This document shows positions 54,858 through 64,000 of a stretch of DNA of 64,000 nt, piece after piece (within the stretch, counting starts at the first letter, position 1; each line of letters begins with the position of its first letter). The stretch spans positions 1 through 64,000 of the forward strand of contig CAIYYN010000051.1 in assembly GCA_903930435.1 (NCBI GenBank), written 5' to 3'. Both the position numbers and the translations under genes were made by a program. Below the pieces are notes generated by a model, which worked only from the letters and a program-made list of their open reading frames with translations, was not told the origin of the DNA and made no database searches. The stretch is from an uncultured Hyphomicrobiales bacterium. Lineage in GTDB: Bacteria; Pseudomonadota; Alphaproteobacteria; Rhizobiales; Ancalomicrobiaceae.

Positions 54858-54880
54858 GCCTGCCGGTCGATCCGGCGGGC
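54858..54880 (+). terminator. Hairpin between sucC and sucD
   Basis: GCCTGCCGG (54858-54866) pairs with CCGGCGGGC (54872-54880), with one G-U, around a five-base loop. It lies 18 bases after the sucC stop with no T-run. A processing or stability element is more likely than a terminator, because both subunits are needed in equal amounts. Confidence 0.5.
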
Positions 54881-54937
54881 GCGAACCAATCCCGCCGAGC
54901 CAGTTGATAGGCCCCGAGGCCGAGGAGATTTTCATCC

Positions 54938-55816
54938 ATGTCCATTCTCGTTTCAAAAGATACCAAGGTGATTACCCAGGGCTTCACCGGCTCGCAGGGC
55001 ACCTTCCATTCCGAACAGGCCATCGCCTATGGCACCAAGGTCGTTGGTGGCGTCACGCCGGGCAAGGGTGGCACCACCCATATCGGTCTGCCGGTCTATG
55101 ATACGGTCGGTCAGGCCAAGGCTGCGACCGGCGCAACCGCAAGCGCGATCTATGTGCCGCCGCCGTTTGCTGCTGACGCGATCCTGGAGGCCATCGACGC
55201 CGAGATCGAGCTGATCGTCTGCATCACCGAGGGCATCCCGGTGCTCGACATGGTCAAGGTCGGCAAGGCGCTGAAGGGCTCTAAGTCACGCCTCATCGGC
55301 CCGAACTGCCCGGGTGTCCTGACCCCCGACGAATGCAAGATCGGCATTATGCCGGGCCATATCTTCAAGAAGGGCTCGGTTGGCATCCTGTCGCGCTCCG
55401 GTACGCTGACCTATGAAGCCGTCAAGCAGACGACCGACGCAGGCCTCGGCCAGACAACGGCAGTCGGTATCGGCGGCGACCCGGTCAAGGGCACCGAATT
55501 CATCGACGTGCTGGAGTTGTTCCTGAACGACCCCGAGACCAAATCCATCATCATGATCGGCGAAATCGGCGGTTCGGCTGAAGAAGATGCGGCTGAGTTC
55601 CTGAAGTCCTATCCGATCAAGAAGCCAATGGTTGGCTTCATCGCTGGTGTGGCAGCACCTGCCGGACGTCGCATGGGTCATGCCGGTGCGATCATTTCCG
55701 GCGGCAAGGGCGGCGCGCAGGACAAGATCAAGGCCATGGAATCAGCCGGTATCCGGGTGTCGCCATCGCCTGCGAAACTGGGTGAAACCCTCGTCGCGGT
55801 TCTGGCGGGCAAGTAA
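54938..55816 (+). CDS. sucD: Succinyl-CoA synthetase alpha subunit
   Basis: The 292-aa subunit binds CoA and carries the phosphohistidine. [19 protein letters not shown] is the CoA-binding start, [20 protein letters not shown] and [12 protein letters not shown] follow. The active His is His248 in [18 protein letters not shown]. Length is normal. GAGGAGATTTTCATCC precedes the ATG. sucA follows 162 bases later. Confidence 0.98.
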   Translation: MSILVSKDTKVITQGFTGSQGTFHSEQAIAYGTKVVGGVTPGKGGTTHIGLPVYDTVGQAKAATGATASAIYVPPPFAADAILEAIDAEIELIVCITEGIPVLDMVKVGKALKGSKSRLIGPNCPGVLTPDECKIGIMPGHIFKKGSVGILSRSGTLTYEAVKQTTDAGLGQTTAVGIGGDPVKGTEFIDVLELFLNDPETKSIIMIGEIGGSAEEDAAEFLKSYPIKKPMVGFIAGVAAPAGRRMGHAGAIISGGKGGAQDKIKAMESAGIRVSPSPAKLGETLVAVLAGK

Positions 55817-55978
55817 AGACAGGCTCAGGACTATATGGCATTTTGGCATTCTTGCCTTATGCCCGACTGATTCGTCCGTCATGGGGTGGATCGAGACATC
55901 AAGAGATGGCCGGACGGGTTGATTGAGCCCTCCGGTAATTGACCAGCGGGGCGAGGCCTCAGGCCTTGGGATGATAAA

Positions 55979-58978
55979 ATGGTGGATCGTCAAGACGCAA
56001 ACGGCGGGTTGCAGCTGACCTCATTTCTGACCGGCGGCAATGCGGCCTATATCGAGGACCTTCAGGCCCGGTACGAAAAAGATCCCAATTCGGTCGATCA
56101 GTCCTGGCGCGATTTTTTCAGCGCATTGGCGGATGACAAGCAGAATGTCCTGAACACCGCGCGCGGCGCGGCCTGGAAGCGGACGGATTGGCCGGTCGTT
56201 GCCAATGGCGAGCTGGTATCTGCCCTTGATGCCAACTGGCCTGCCAAGGTTGAAAAGGCAATCGGCGACAAGCTGAAGGCCAAGGCGACAGAAGCCGGCA
56301 AGGCTGTGCCGAGCGAAGCAGAATTGCAGCGCGCCTCGCGTGACTCCGTTCGTGCTATCATGATGATCCGCGCATTCCGCATGCGTGGCCATCTGCACGC
56401 CAAGCTCGACCCGCTGAATCTGGCACCCGAAAAGGACCATGAGGAACTGCATCCCTCCAGCTACGGCTTTACCGATGCCGACCTCGATCGCAAGATCTTC
56501 ATCGATGGTGTGCTGGGACTGGAATTTGCCACACTCCGTGAGATGGTCGATATCCTGAAGCGCACCTACTGCGCGACGCTCGGCGTCGAATTCATGCATA
56601 TCTCCGACCCGGCGGAAAAGGCCTGGATCCAGGAACGCATCGAAGGTCCGGACAAGCAGATTGCCTTCACCAAGGAAGGCAAGCGCGCGATCTTCAAGAA
56701 GCTCGTCGAGGCTGAGGGCTTCGAGAAGTTCTGCGACGTCAAGTTCACCGGCACCAAGCGTTTTGGTCTCGACGGGTCGGAAGCACTGATCCCGGCGCTC
56801 GAACAGATCATCAAGCGCGGTGGTCAGCTCGGTCTGAAGGAAATCGTGCTCGGCATGGCGCATCGCGGTCGTCTCAATGTGCTGGCGCAAGTCATGCACA
56901 AGGCGCATCGCGTGATTTTCCATGAGTTCAAGGGCGGCTCTGCTGCCCCCGATGACGTGGAAGGATCGGGCGACGTCAAGTACCATCTCGGCGCGTCGTC
57001 TGATCGCGAGTTTGATGGCAACAACGTCCATCTGTCATTGACCGCCAACCCGTCGCATCTGGAAATCGTCGACCCCGTCGTTCTCGGCAAGGCACGCGCC
57101 AAGCAGGATCAGATCGGCCAGGACAACCAGCATGGCGACGTCGTGCCGTTGGTTGAACGGGCCAAGGTGCTGCCTTTGCTGCTGCATGGCGACGCGGCCT
57201 TCGCCGGACAGGGTGTCGTGGCTGAATGCCTGGGCCTGTCGGGCCTGCGCGGTCACCGGACCGGTGGCTCCGTCCATTTCATCATCAACAATCAGATCGG
57301 CTTCACGACGAATCCGCGCTTCTCGCGCTCGTCGCCTTATCCGTCTGACGTTGCCAAGACGATCGAAGCGCCCATCTTCCACGTCAATGGCGATGATCCG
57401 GAAGCCGTGACCTTTGCGGCAAAGGTCGCGATCGAATTCCGACAGAAGTTCTTCAAGCCTGTTGTCATCGACATGATCTGCTACCGCCGCTTCGGCCATA
57501 ACGAGGGCGACGAGCCGTCCTTCACGCAGCCGATCATGTACCGTGAAATCCGCAATCATCCGTCCACGCTCGACCTTTACGGCGAGAAGCTGGTCGCCGA
57601 GGGCGTGTTGACGCGGGACGAAATCGAGGCCGAACGTCAGGCCTGGCGCAAGCATCTCGACAGCGAATATGACGCAGGCGTCAACTACAAGGCCAACAAG
57701 GCCGACTGGCTGGATGGTCGCTGGTCCGGTCTGAAGTCGGCAACTGGTGAAGTCGACGAGGCCCGTCGTGGCCAGACCGGCGTCAAGCTCGACGAACTCA
57801 AGGATATCGGTCTCAAGCTGACCGAAATTCCGGCAGGCTTCAATGTGCATCGCACGATCAACCGTTTCATCGACACGCGTCGCGCGATGATCGAAACCGG
57901 CGAAGGCGTCGATTGGGCCACTGCTGAAGCGCTTGCTTTCGGAACGTTGCTGCGTGAAGGCCACAAGGTGCGTCTGTCCGGTCAGGATTGCGAGCGAGGC
58001 ACGTTCTCGCAACGCCATTCTGTGCTCTATGATCAGCAGACTGAATCGCGGTTTATCCCGCTCAACAATCTCGGCACCGGCAAGGTCCATTACGAGGTCA
58101 TCAACTCGATGCTCTCGGAAGAAGCCGTCTTGGGCTTCGAATATGGCTACTCGCTGGCCGAGCCAAATGGCTTGACGCTCTGGGAAGCCCAGTTCGGCGA
58201 TTTCGCCAACGGTGCCCAGGTCGTGTTTGACCAGTTCCTCTCATCGGGCGAGTCCAAGTGGCTGCGCATGTCCGGCCTCGTCTGCTTGCTGCCGCATGGC
58301 TATGAGGGTCAGGGTCCGGAGCACTCGTCGGCCCGTCTGGAGCGGTTCCTGCAGATGTGCGCTGAAGACAACATGCAGGTTGCCAACTGCACGACACCGG
58401 CGAACTACTTCCACATCCTGCGCCGTCAGATCCATCGCGACTTCCGCAAGCCGCTTGTGCTGATGACGCCGAAGTCACTGCTGCGTCACAAGAAGGCGGT
58501 CTCGAACCTGAGCGAACTGGCTCAAGGAACCACGTTCCATCGCGTGCTGTTTGACAGCGCCGAGACGAGCGACACCCAGACCACGATCAAGCTCGTGGAA
58601 GATGCAAAGATCCGTCGTGTTATCCTGTGCACGGGCAAGGTCTATTATGATCTGCTCGACGAACGCGAGAAGCGCGGCATCAATGATGTCTACCTGATGC
58701 GTGTCGAGCAGCTCTATCCCGTGCCATTGAAGGCGCTGGTCAAGGAGTTGGGCCGCTTCAAGGGTGCCGACATCGTCTGGTGCCAGGAAGAGCCGAAGAA
58801 CATGGGTTCCTGGTCCTTTATCGAGCCTTACCTTGAGTGGGTGCTTGCTCACATTGATGCGACGACGAAGCGTGCACGCTACGTCGGGCGTCCTGCCTCT
58901 GCGGCCACCGCCGCTGGTCTGGCGTCCAAGCATCTTGCGCAGTTGCAGGCCTTCCTCGCAGACGCCTTCGCGTCCTGA
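55979..58978 (+). CDS. sucA: 2-oxoglutarate dehydrogenase E1 component
   Basis: The 999-aa thiamine-diphosphate enzyme decarboxylates 2-oxoglutarate and passes the succinyl group to SucB. The N-terminal segment FLTGGNAAYIEDLQARY is the E2-binding region. GMAHRGRLNVLAQV, HGDAAFAGQGVVAECL, GGSVHFIINNQIGFTT and CYRRFGHNEGDEPSFTQP are the cofactor and substrate regions; the C-terminus has EGQGPEHSSARLERFLQM. Length is slightly above that of Escherichia coli (933). A lysine-rich insert of about 40 residues (KLKAKATEAGKAVPSEAE) near the N-terminus is typical of alphaproteobacteria. Confidence 0.98.
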   Translation: MVDRQDANGGLQLTSFLTGGNAAYIEDLQARYEKDPNSVDQSWRDFFSALADDKQNVLNTARGAAWKRTDWPVVANGELVSALDANWPAKVEKAIGDKLKAKATEAGKAVPSEAELQRASRDSVRAIMMIRAFRMRGHLHAKLDPLNLAPEKDHEELHPSSYGFTDADLDRKIFIDGVLGLEFATLREMVDILKRTYCATLGVEFMHISDPAEKAWIQERIEGPDKQIAFTKEGKRAIFKKLVEAEGFEKFCDVKFTGTKRFGLDGSEALIPALEQIIKRGGQLGLKEIVLGMAHRGRLNVLAQVMHKAHRVIFHEFKGGSAAPDDVEGSGDVKYHLGASSDREFDGNNVHLSLTANPSHLEIVDPVVLGKARAKQDQIGQDNQHGDVVPLVERAKVLPLLLHGDAAFAGQGVVAECLGLSGLRGHRTGGSVHFIINNQIGFTTNPRFSRSSPYPSDVAKTIEAPIFHVNGDDPEAVTFAAKVAIEFRQKFFKPVVIDMICYRRFGHNEGDEPSFTQPIMYREIRNHPSTLDLYGEKLVAEGVLTRDEIEAERQAWRKHLDSEYDAGVNYKANKADWLDGRWSGLKSATGEVDEARRGQTGVKLDELKDIGLKLTEIPAGFNVHRTINRFIDTRRAMIETGEGVDWATAEALAFGTLLREGHKVRLSGQDCERGTFSQRHSVLYDQQTESRFIPLNNLGTGKVHYEVINSMLSEEAVLGFEYGYSLAEPNGLTLWEAQFGDFANGAQVVFDQFLSSGESKWLRMSGLVCLLPHGYEGQGPEHSSARLERFLQMCAEDNMQVANCTTPANYFHILRRQIHRDFRKPLVLMTPKSLLRHKKAVSNLSELAQGTTFHRVLFDSAETSDTQTTIKLVEDAKIRRVILCTGKVYYDLLDEREKRGINDVYLMRVEQLYPVPLKALVKELGRFKGADIVWCQEEPKNMGSWSFIEPYLEWVLAHIDATTKRARYVGRPASAATAAGLASKHLAQLQAFLADAFAS

Positions 58979-58985
58979 TCCTTCC

Positions 58986-59014
58986 CGACGGCTGAGGTGC
59001 AAGCCCCGCCGTCG
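58986..59014 (+). terminator. Hairpin between sucA and sucB
   Basis: CGACGGC (58986-58992) and GCCGTCG (59008-59014) form seven perfect pairs around a 15-base loop in the 69-base gap. No T-run follows, so it is likely an mRNA-processing or stability element. Confidence 0.45.
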
Positions 59015-59047
59015 TCATCCTGTCTTTGCCAATGAGAGATCCCCGAC

Positions 59048-60280
59048 ATGGCTACCGATATCAAGGTCCCGACGCTTGGTGAATCCGTCACCGAGGCTAC
59101 CATCGCCCGCTGGTTCAAGAAGCCCGGCGACGCGGTCAAGGTCGACGAGCCGCTGGTCGAACTGGAAACCGACAAGGTATCCGTCGAAGTGCCGGCTCCG
59201 GCGAGCGGTGTCATCGAGTCGATCCTGGTCAAGGAAGGTGAGACGGTGGGCGTCGGTGCCCTGCTCGGCACGCTGACGGAAGGCGCGGCTGGCGCAAGCC
59301 CGGCTGCTCCCGTTGCGGCAAGCGCGCCTGCAGCGGTATCTGCCGCGGCTCCGGTAGCAACATCCACCTCGATGCCGCCGTCACCTGCTGCCGCCAAGCT
59401 GATCGCAGAAACCGGCGTGTCGGTTGACGCAGGGTCTGGCAAGCGTGGTCAGGTCCTGAAGGAAGATGTTCAGGCCGCTCTCGCCAATCCGCTGCCAACA
59501 GCTGCCAGTGTCAGCCTCTCGCCGACCCCTGCCCAGACGACACCTGTGATCGTCCGGGCGCCGTCGCCGCCGTCAGACTCGTCGCGTGAAGAGCGCGTCA
59601 AGATGACGAAGCTGCGCCAGACCATCGCCCGTCGCCTCAAGGATGCCCAGAACACCGCAGCCATGCTGACGACATTCAACGATGTCGACATGTCCGCCGT
59701 CATGGCGCTCCGCAGCCAGTACAAGGATCTCTTTGAGAAGAAGCATGGCGTGCGCCTCGGCTTCCTCGGTTTCTTCGTCAAGGCCTGCGTCAACGCGCTG
59801 AAGGAAATCCCGGCGGTCAACGGCGAGATCGACGGCACCGACATCATCTACAAGAACTATTACCACATCGGCGTGGCCGTTGGCTCCGACAAGGGTCTCG
59901 TGGTGCCGGTCGTGCGTGATGCCGATCAGCTGTCGATTGCTGGCATCGAGAAGAAAGTCGGCGAATACGGCAAGCTGGCGCGCGATGGCCAGCTCAAGAT
60001 CGAGCAGATGCAGGGTGGCACCTTCACCATCTCGAACGGCGGCGTCTATGGCTCGCTGATGTCGACCCCGATCCTCAACGCACCGCAGTCGGCCATCCTC
60101 GGCATGCACCGCATCGAAGATCGTCCGGTTGTTCGCAATGGCCAGGTCGTCATTCGTCCGATGATGTATCTCGCTGTTTCCTATGATCACCGGATCATCG
60201 ATGGCAAGGAAGCCGTCACCTTCCTCGTCCGCGTCAAGGAACAGATCGAAGATCCGCAACGCCTCGTCGTTGATCTGTAA
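59048..60280 (+). CDS. sucB: Dihydrolipoyllysine succinyltransferase E2 component
   Basis: The 410-aa core subunit takes succinyl from SucA to CoA. The lipoyl domain (1-77) has Lys43 in [11 protein letters not shown]. An Ala/Pro-rich linker (about 80-115), a peripheral-subunit-binding domain ([20 protein letters not shown] onwards), a second linker and the catalytic domain (about 180-410) with [16 protein letters not shown] near the C-terminus follow. The catalytic His and Asp are in DHRIIDG. Length is normal. It is followed after 16 bases by a small DUF4160 gene. Confidence 0.98.
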   Translation: MATDIKVPTLGESVTEATIARWFKKPGDAVKVDEPLVELETDKVSVEVPAPASGVIESILVKEGETVGVGALLGTLTEGAAGASPAAPVAASAPAAVSAAAPVATSTSMPPSPAAAKLIAETGVSVDAGSGKRGQVLKEDVQAALANPLPTAASVSLSPTPAQTTPVIVRAPSPPSDSSREERVKMTKLRQTIARRLKDAQNTAAMLTTFNDVDMSAVMALRSQYKDLFEKKHGVRLGFLGFFVKACVNALKEIPAVNGEIDGTDIIYKNYYHIGVAVGSDKGLVVPVVRDADQLSIAGIEKKVGEYGKLARDGQLKIEQMQGGTFTISNGGVYGSLMSTPILNAPQSAILGMHRIEDRPVVRNGQVVIRPMMYLAVSYDHRIIDGKEAVTFLVRVKEQIEDPQRLVVDL

Positions 60281-60296
60281 GACGAGAGATTGCTGC

Positions 60297-60548
60297 ATGC
60301 CGGTGGTGGCGCAATTCGATGGCATCAAGATTGAGTTCTATTTTGATGACCATCCGCCACCACATTTTCATGCCCGCTGCGCTGAGCATATTGCTGTCAT
60401 TGAAATCAAGTCACTTCGGGTCATGAATGGTGGATTGCCGCCACGACAGTTACGGCAGGTGATTGACTGGGCAGCAGGTAAAGCGGACGATTTGCTGAGA
60501 GCGTGGTATCAGTGTCGTCTGAAGCAGCATCCGGGAGACATCCAGTGA
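60297..60548 (+). CDS. DUF4160-like small protein
   Basis: The 83-aa protein (MPVVAQFDGIKIEFYFDDHPPPHFHARC) matches the DUF4160 pattern: a short beta hairpin with DDHPPPHFHA, then IEIKSLRVMNGGLPPRQLRQV and a C-terminal helix. The H-PPP-HFH motif may bind metal. The family usually neighbours DUF2442 proteins, and the pair has been suspected to form a toxin-antitoxin-like unit, without firm proof. Here the DUF2442 gene follows with a GTGA overlap. Both genes sit between sucB and lpd, which is not a normal part of the dehydrogenase operon. Confidence 0.82.
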   Translation: MPVVAQFDGIKIEFYFDDHPPPHFHARCAEHIAVIEIKSLRVMNGGLPPRQLRQVIDWAAGKADDLLRAWYQCRLKQHPGDIQ

Positions 60549-60832
60549 GCGACATCCCCCGCATTCAATCGGCAGAGCCTGTTATCAATGGTGTCTTGAA
60601 AATCGTCTGGGACGACGGTTATGAAGCGGTCGTTGACGTGCGACCAATCATCGGCTCCGGAAAGATTTTTGCCTTTCTGAGTGATCCTGTCGCTTTCTCA
60701 AGCGTGCGTGTCGGCGAATACGGCAGTTCGGTCTACTGGCTGGATGACCAGTCGAATGTGATTGACTTCGGGACGGTGTCGATGCGTCAGCGCGCGGAAG
60801 CGCAGGCCGATATCCTTCGGGTCGCGATTTGA
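60545..60832 (+). CDS. DUF2442-like small protein
   Basis: The 95-aa protein starts with GTG overlapping the preceding stop. RIQSAEPVINGVLKIVWDDG and EAVVDVRPIIGSGKIFAFL (DUF2442 core), then VRVGEYGSSVYWL and a C-terminal helix with SMRQRAEAQADIL, are visible. DUF2442 proteins are small beta-rich domains found with DUF4160 and are sometimes considered DNA-binding antitoxins. The GTGA overlap implies fixed stoichiometry. Function is not known; I treat the toxin-antitoxin idea as unproven. Confidence 0.8.
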   Translation: MSDIPRIQSAEPVINGVLKIVWDDGYEAVVDVRPIIGSGKIFAFLSDPVAFSSVRVGEYGSSVYWLDDQSNVIDFGTVSMRQRAEAQADILRVAI

Positions 60833-60955
60833 GGGATTCTCTGGTCACCAGTTTGAAATGTGTTGCAGTCGCGTAAGATCGACCAACCCCTGCGAAACTC
60901 ATAATTAGGTCCCACGGTCCTGATTTGACCGATTGCCAACCCGAAAGACCCCTCA

Positions 60956-61708
60956 ATGATCCCTGAAACCCCTACAGTCCTCGTCACCGGTGGTTCGCGC
61001 GGCATTGGTCGCGCCTGTGCGGTGATGGCCGCCGAAATGGGCCTGAGCGTCGTCGTCAATTATGTCGGCAATGTCGAGGCTGCCGACTATGTCGTCAGTG
61101 CGATCAACCTGTCCGGCGGACGGGCCATCGCCGTGCAGGGCGATGTGGGCGTTGAAGCCGATGTGCTGAAAATCTACGAGACGGTCGATGCCTTCGGCAC
61201 GCTTGTGGGGCTGGTCAACAACGCGGGTGTCATTGACGTTGCGTCCCGTCTCGACGAGATGAGTGCCGCCCGGCTTGAACGCATGTTCCGCATCAATGTG
61301 ATCGGCTCGATGCTGGTGGCGCGCGAAGCGATCAAGCGCATGTCGACGCTGCATGGCGGCATTGGCGGTGCGATTGTCAATGTGTCGTCGGCTGCCGCCT
61401 ATCTCGGTGGTGGCGGGCAGTACGTCGATTATGCGGCTTCCAAGGGCGCAATTGATATCTTTACGCAAGGGCTTGCCAAGGAAGTCGCAGCCGAAGGCAT
61501 TCGGGTCAATGCGGTGCGGCCCGGCATCATCGACACGGAAATCCACGCCTCGATTGGTCAGCCGGATCGCGTTGCCCAGATCCGCGACAGCCTGCCGATG
61601 AAACGCGAAGGCTCGGCGGAAGAAGTCGCGCGCGCAATCATGTGGCTCCTGTCCGATGACGCGTCTTATACCTCTGGCGCGATTTTAAATGTCACGGGCG
61701 CGCGATAA
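60956..61708 (+). CDS. SDR-family oxidoreductase (FabG-like)
   Basis: The 250-aa short-chain dehydrogenase resembles 3-oxoacyl-ACP reductases. The cofactor motif TGGSRGIG lies near the start, NNAG at GLVNNAGVIDVASRL, Ser in NVSSAAAYLGGGGQYVDYAASKGAID with Tyr-x-x-x-Lys (YAASK), and RPGIIDTEIHAS follows. The motif of the Arg pocket (VNYVG) suggests NAD or NADP use. It likely reduces or oxidises an alcohol or ketone; specificity unknown. It lies between the DUF pair and lpd, 123 bases after the former, and probably has its own regulation. Confidence 0.88.
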   Translation: MIPETPTVLVTGGSRGIGRACAVMAAEMGLSVVVNYVGNVEAADYVVSAINLSGGRAIAVQGDVGVEADVLKIYETVDAFGTLVGLVNNAGVIDVASRLDEMSAARLERMFRINVIGSMLVAREAIKRMSTLHGGIGGAIVNVSSAAAYLGGGGQYVDYAASKGAIDIFTQGLAKEVAAEGIRVNAVRPGIIDTEIHASIGQPDRVAQIRDSLPMKREGSAEEVARAIMWLLSDDASYTSGAILNVTGAR

Positions 61709-61753
61709 GACTGACTGAGTTTGCAATCCATAATCTGACGAAAAGGCAAGGCC

Positions 61754-63157
61754 ATGGCTGAGACATATGATGTGATCGTGATCGGGACAGGTCCCGGCGG
61801 CTACGTGGCGGCAATTCGTGCAGCCCAGCTGGGTCTGAAGGTCGCGGTTGTCGAGAAGCGCAAGACACACGGAGGCACTTGTCTTAACGTCGGCTGCATC
61901 CCGTCCAAGGCGCTCCTGCACGCTTCCGAAATGTTCGAGGAAGCCTCGCACGGCTTTGCACCGCTCGGCATCAAGGTGACGCCAGAGCTCGATCTGCCAG
62001 CCATGATGAAGCACAAGCAGGAGACCATTGATGCCAACGTCAATGGTGTCGGCTTCCTTCTGAAGAAGAACAAGATCACGCCCTATTTCGGCACCGGCAA
62101 GATCATCAGCGCGGGCAAGGTTCTCGTCACGGCGGCTGACGGGTCCACCACCGAGCTTGAAACAAAGTCGATCATCATTGCCACCGGCTCGGATGTAGCC
62201 AAGCTGCCCGGCATTGTCGTTGATGAAGAGACGATCGTGTCGTCGACAGGTGCACTCGAACTGAAATCAGTTCCGAAGCGCATGACAGTGATCGGGGGCG
62301 GCGTGATAGGCCTTGAATTGGGCTCGGTCTGGAAGCGCCTCGGCGCCGACGTGACCGTCGTCGAATATCTGGACCGGATCCTGGCCGGCATGGATCTGGA
62401 AACCGCCAAGCAGGCACAACGGATCTTCGAACGGCAGGGCATCAAGTTCCATCTGGCGACAAAGGTGACCGGTGTTGCCAAGGGCAAGGACGGCTTGACC
62501 CTGTCGGTTGAGCCGGCAGCCGGTGGCGAAGCCGCGACCATTGGCGCCGATGTGGTTCTGGTTGCCACCGGTCGCGTTGCCTATACCGATGGCCTCGGAC
62601 TGGATGAGGCGGGCGTCGTGCGCGACAATCGTGGCCGCGTTGAAATCGACGGCCATTTCCGCACGAACGTTCCGGGCATCTATGCCATCGGCGACGTCGT
62701 CAAGGGACCGATGCTGGCGCACAAGGCCGAAGACGAAGGCATGGCGCTTGCCGAGATTCTTGTCGGTCAGGCGGGGCACGTGAACTATGACGTCATCCCC
62801 GGCGTTGTTTACACACAGCCGGAAATCGCCTCGGTCGGCAAGACCGAAGAAGAACTCAAGGCCGCTGGCATCGCCTATACGGTTGGCAAGTTCCCGTTCA
62901 CGGCCAATGGCCGCGCGCGGTCGGTCCGTCATACCGATGGCTTCGTGAAGATCCTCGCCGATGCGACAACCGACCGGGTGCTTGGTGCGCACATCATTGG
63001 TGCCGCAGCAGGCGAGTTGATCCACGAAATCGCGGTTCTGATGGAATTCTCGGGATCTGCCGAGGATCTGGCCCGCACCTGCCACGCTCATCCGACGCTG
63101 TCGGAGGCCGTCAAGGAAGCCGCGTTGAATGTGGCCAAGCGCGCGATCCACGTTTGA
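61754..63157 (+). CDS. lpdA: Dihydrolipoyl dehydrogenase
   Basis: The 467-aa flavoprotein reoxidises the lipoyl groups of SucB and feeds electrons to NAD. FAD motif [21 protein letters not shown] lies at the start (given here in parts: [12 protein letters not shown] and AAIRAAQLG). Redox cysteines are Cys43 and Cys48 in [16 protein letters not shown]-binding [20 protein letters not shown] follows, and the C-terminal interface has [15 protein letters not shown] with the active-site His-Glu pair. Length is normal. It completes the 2-oxoglutarate dehydrogenase set. A hairpin follows 14 bases after the stop. Confidence 0.97.
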   Translation: MAETYDVIVIGTGPGGYVAAIRAAQLGLKVAVVEKRKTHGGTCLNVGCIPSKALLHASEMFEEASHGFAPLGIKVTPELDLPAMMKHKQETIDANVNGVGFLLKKNKITPYFGTGKIISAGKVLVTAADGSTTELETKSIIIATGSDVAKLPGIVVDEETIVSSTGALELKSVPKRMTVIGGGVIGLELGSVWKRLGADVTVVEYLDRILAGMDLETAKQAQRIFERQGIKFHLATKVTGVAKGKDGLTLSVEPAAGGEAATIGADVVLVATGRVAYTDGLGLDEAGVVRDNRGRVEIDGHFRTNVPGIYAIGDVVKGPMLAHKAEDEGMALAEILVGQAGHVNYDVIPGVVYTQPEIASVGKTEEELKAAGIAYTVGKFPFTANGRARSVRHTDGFVKILADATTDRVLGAHIIGAAAGELIHEIAVLMEFSGSAEDLARTCHAHPTLSEAVKEAALNVAKRAIHV

Positions 63158-63171
63158 TGCCTGCCTGACAA

Positions 63172-63197
63172 GCGGTGATGCCGAACGGGGTCACCGC
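63172..63197. terminator. Stem-loop after lpdA
   Basis: GCGGTGA (63172-63178) pairs with TCACCGC (63191-63197) around 12 bases, between the convergent lpdA and the hypothetical gene. No T-run follows, so strength is uncertain. Confidence 0.45.
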
Positions 63198-63208
63198 ATG
63201 ACTGTTGC

Positions 63209-63733
63209 TCAGGCCTTGTTGCGTTCCAGCACATAGGTGCTGTGCACGGGCGTCACGCCAAGCCCCTTCAGGCGCGATGTCATGGAGAGTATGAGTTTGC
63301 CGTCATTGGTCGGTTCGATTGTGATCAAGCGATCAAACCGGCTCTGATCGTAGCGGGCGGTCATCTTGGCATTTTCACCGGGCCGCGTGGGCGGCACCCA
63401 GGTCACCGGCACTCTTTGCCAATCGCAGGAGAGGACATGCATGCAGCGGGCGACCAGCTGCAGTCCGAGTCCTGAGCCCGGACCATTGGTCTGGGACGCG
63501 GTTTTTGTCAGGGGGCCGGAGCAGGGGATCTGGATCTCGGCGGACAGGATGTCGCTGCCATCAGGTTTGGCCTTGTTGTACCAGCGACCCGCCAGCTCCT
63601 GACCGATACAATTGGCGTTGGCCGAACTGGTTGCCGGGGTTCCACCGAACAGGCCCAGGCCGAAAAGACCGATCCCGAACACAAGACATGCCCAGAACAA
63701 GGAACGTCGACGCGATTTCAGCATGCTGCGCAT
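63209..63733 (-). CDS. Exported hypothetical protein
   Basis: The 174-aa protein has a basic N-terminus and a hydrophobic segment (LFWACLVFGIGLFGLGLFGG, residues about 12-31), then TPATSSANANCIGQELAGRWYN, which suggests secretion. The mature part is beta-rich with four Cys residues (NCIGQ, IPCSG, ARCMHVLSCDW) and ends MTSRLKGLGVTPVHSTYVL. I do not recognise a family. The ATG at 63733 follows a GGGGGCCAGGCT stretch; the open frame continues to 63790. It is convergent with lpdA. Confidence 0.65.
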   Translation of the reverse strand: MRSMLKSRRRSLFWACLVFGIGLFGLGLFGGTPATSSANANCIGQELAGRWYNKAKPDGSDILSAEIQIPCSGPLTKTASQTNGPGSGLGLQLVARCMHVLSCDWQRVPVTWVPPTRPGENAKMTARYDQSRFDRLITIEPTNDGKLILSMTSRLKGLGVTPVHSTYVLERNKA

Positions 63734-63922
63734 AGCCTGGCCCCCACAATCTGGCATGGGAAGTATGCGGACCAGCGATTTAACAAACATTCAAAATGGT
63801 GACGGCTAAACATAAAATTTTATAGATTTATGTGCCTGGGCGTTAACGGGTGTCGCGATCGAGCTGCCTGATTTGCAATTCTTTCGATTTTGACCCTCAA
63901 GCGCCTGGAACAGCGTTTTCAG

Positions 63923-64000
63923 CTATCCCGAAGTGCAGTTCCAGCAGATGACTTGATTCTGCGTCTTGGCAGGCTGTTTTGCCGCGGCGCTCTTGCGCTT
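63923..64000 (-). CDS. Possible C-terminus of a gene cut by the window edge
   Basis: An open frame enters from the right edge and stops at 63923-63925, coding KRKSAAAKQPAKTQNQVICW and NCTSG. A Lys/Ala-rich tail is common at the end of basic proteins, but 25 residues without a motif are weak evidence. Codon use is compatible with a real gene. Confidence 0.22.
   Translation of the reverse strand, partial: KRKSAAAKQPAKTQNQVICWNCTSG

Overview
The window comes from an alphaproteobacterial chromosome, most likely of the order Hyphomicrobiales (Rhizobiales). The basis is gene content and order: ffh-chorismate mutase-rpsP-rimM-trmD-rplS-leuC, then Trm112-like/LON-domain/YbbN-like thioredoxin, leuB, and zapE-mdh-sucCD-sucAB-lpd. 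It also has a fructose-type frcBCA transporter beside a ROK regulator, a BTLCP protease and Flp/Tad-like pilus proteins. I cannot name a genus. No tRNA, rRNA or CRISPR array was seen.

Layout. Bases 1-142 are the right end of an IS3-family insertion sequence, followed by a lone Flp pilin (198-374) and a di-haem cytochrome c. Bases 1.9-6.8 kb hold a sugar locus: a ROK regulator and a FucU/RbsD-like mutarotase on one strand, and frcB-frcC-frcA divergent from them. Next come a chemoreceptor, a DsbA-like protein and a giant Ig-repeat autotransporter (10.0-15.5 kb), beside a small cassette of tail-collar protein, DUF6916-type protein and GNAT acetyltransferase. Bases 17.8-23.9 kb are an aminophosphonate-type operon: group II decarboxylase, class V-like PLP enzyme, TIGR03364-type FAD oxidoreductase and phosphonoacetaldehyde hydrolase, with a divergent ABC substrate-binding protein. 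Bases 24.6-29.8 kb hold an unusual divergent cluster: a redoxin-like/2OG-Fe(II) oxygenase fusion facing a TPR/ATP-grasp protein and an FkbH-like HAD protein with a PqqD-like N-terminus. Accessory genes follow: BTLCP protease, EmrAB-type efflux pump, TadG-like vWA protein, epimerase and ribokinase.

From 38 kb on the window is mostly housekeeping. The ffh/ribosomal-protein operon has a good promoter and a long structured leader. leuC and leuB flank small quality-control genes. The final 13 kb hold zapE, mdh and the succinyl-CoA synthetase and 2-oxoglutarate dehydrogenase genes, ending in lpd. A small DUF4160/DUF2442 gene pair and an SDR oxidoreductase sit between sucB and lpd.

How the genes fit together. 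Imported sugar (FrcBCA) could be mutarotated by the FucU-like protein and phosphorylated by the ribokinase-family enzyme about 30 kb away. The phosphonate operon should end in acetaldehyde plus phosphate through PhnX. The best candidates for undescribed biology are the 24.6-29.5 kb cluster, whose two arms share an 11-bp inverted sequence, and the phosphonate operon with its two unassigned PLP enzymes.
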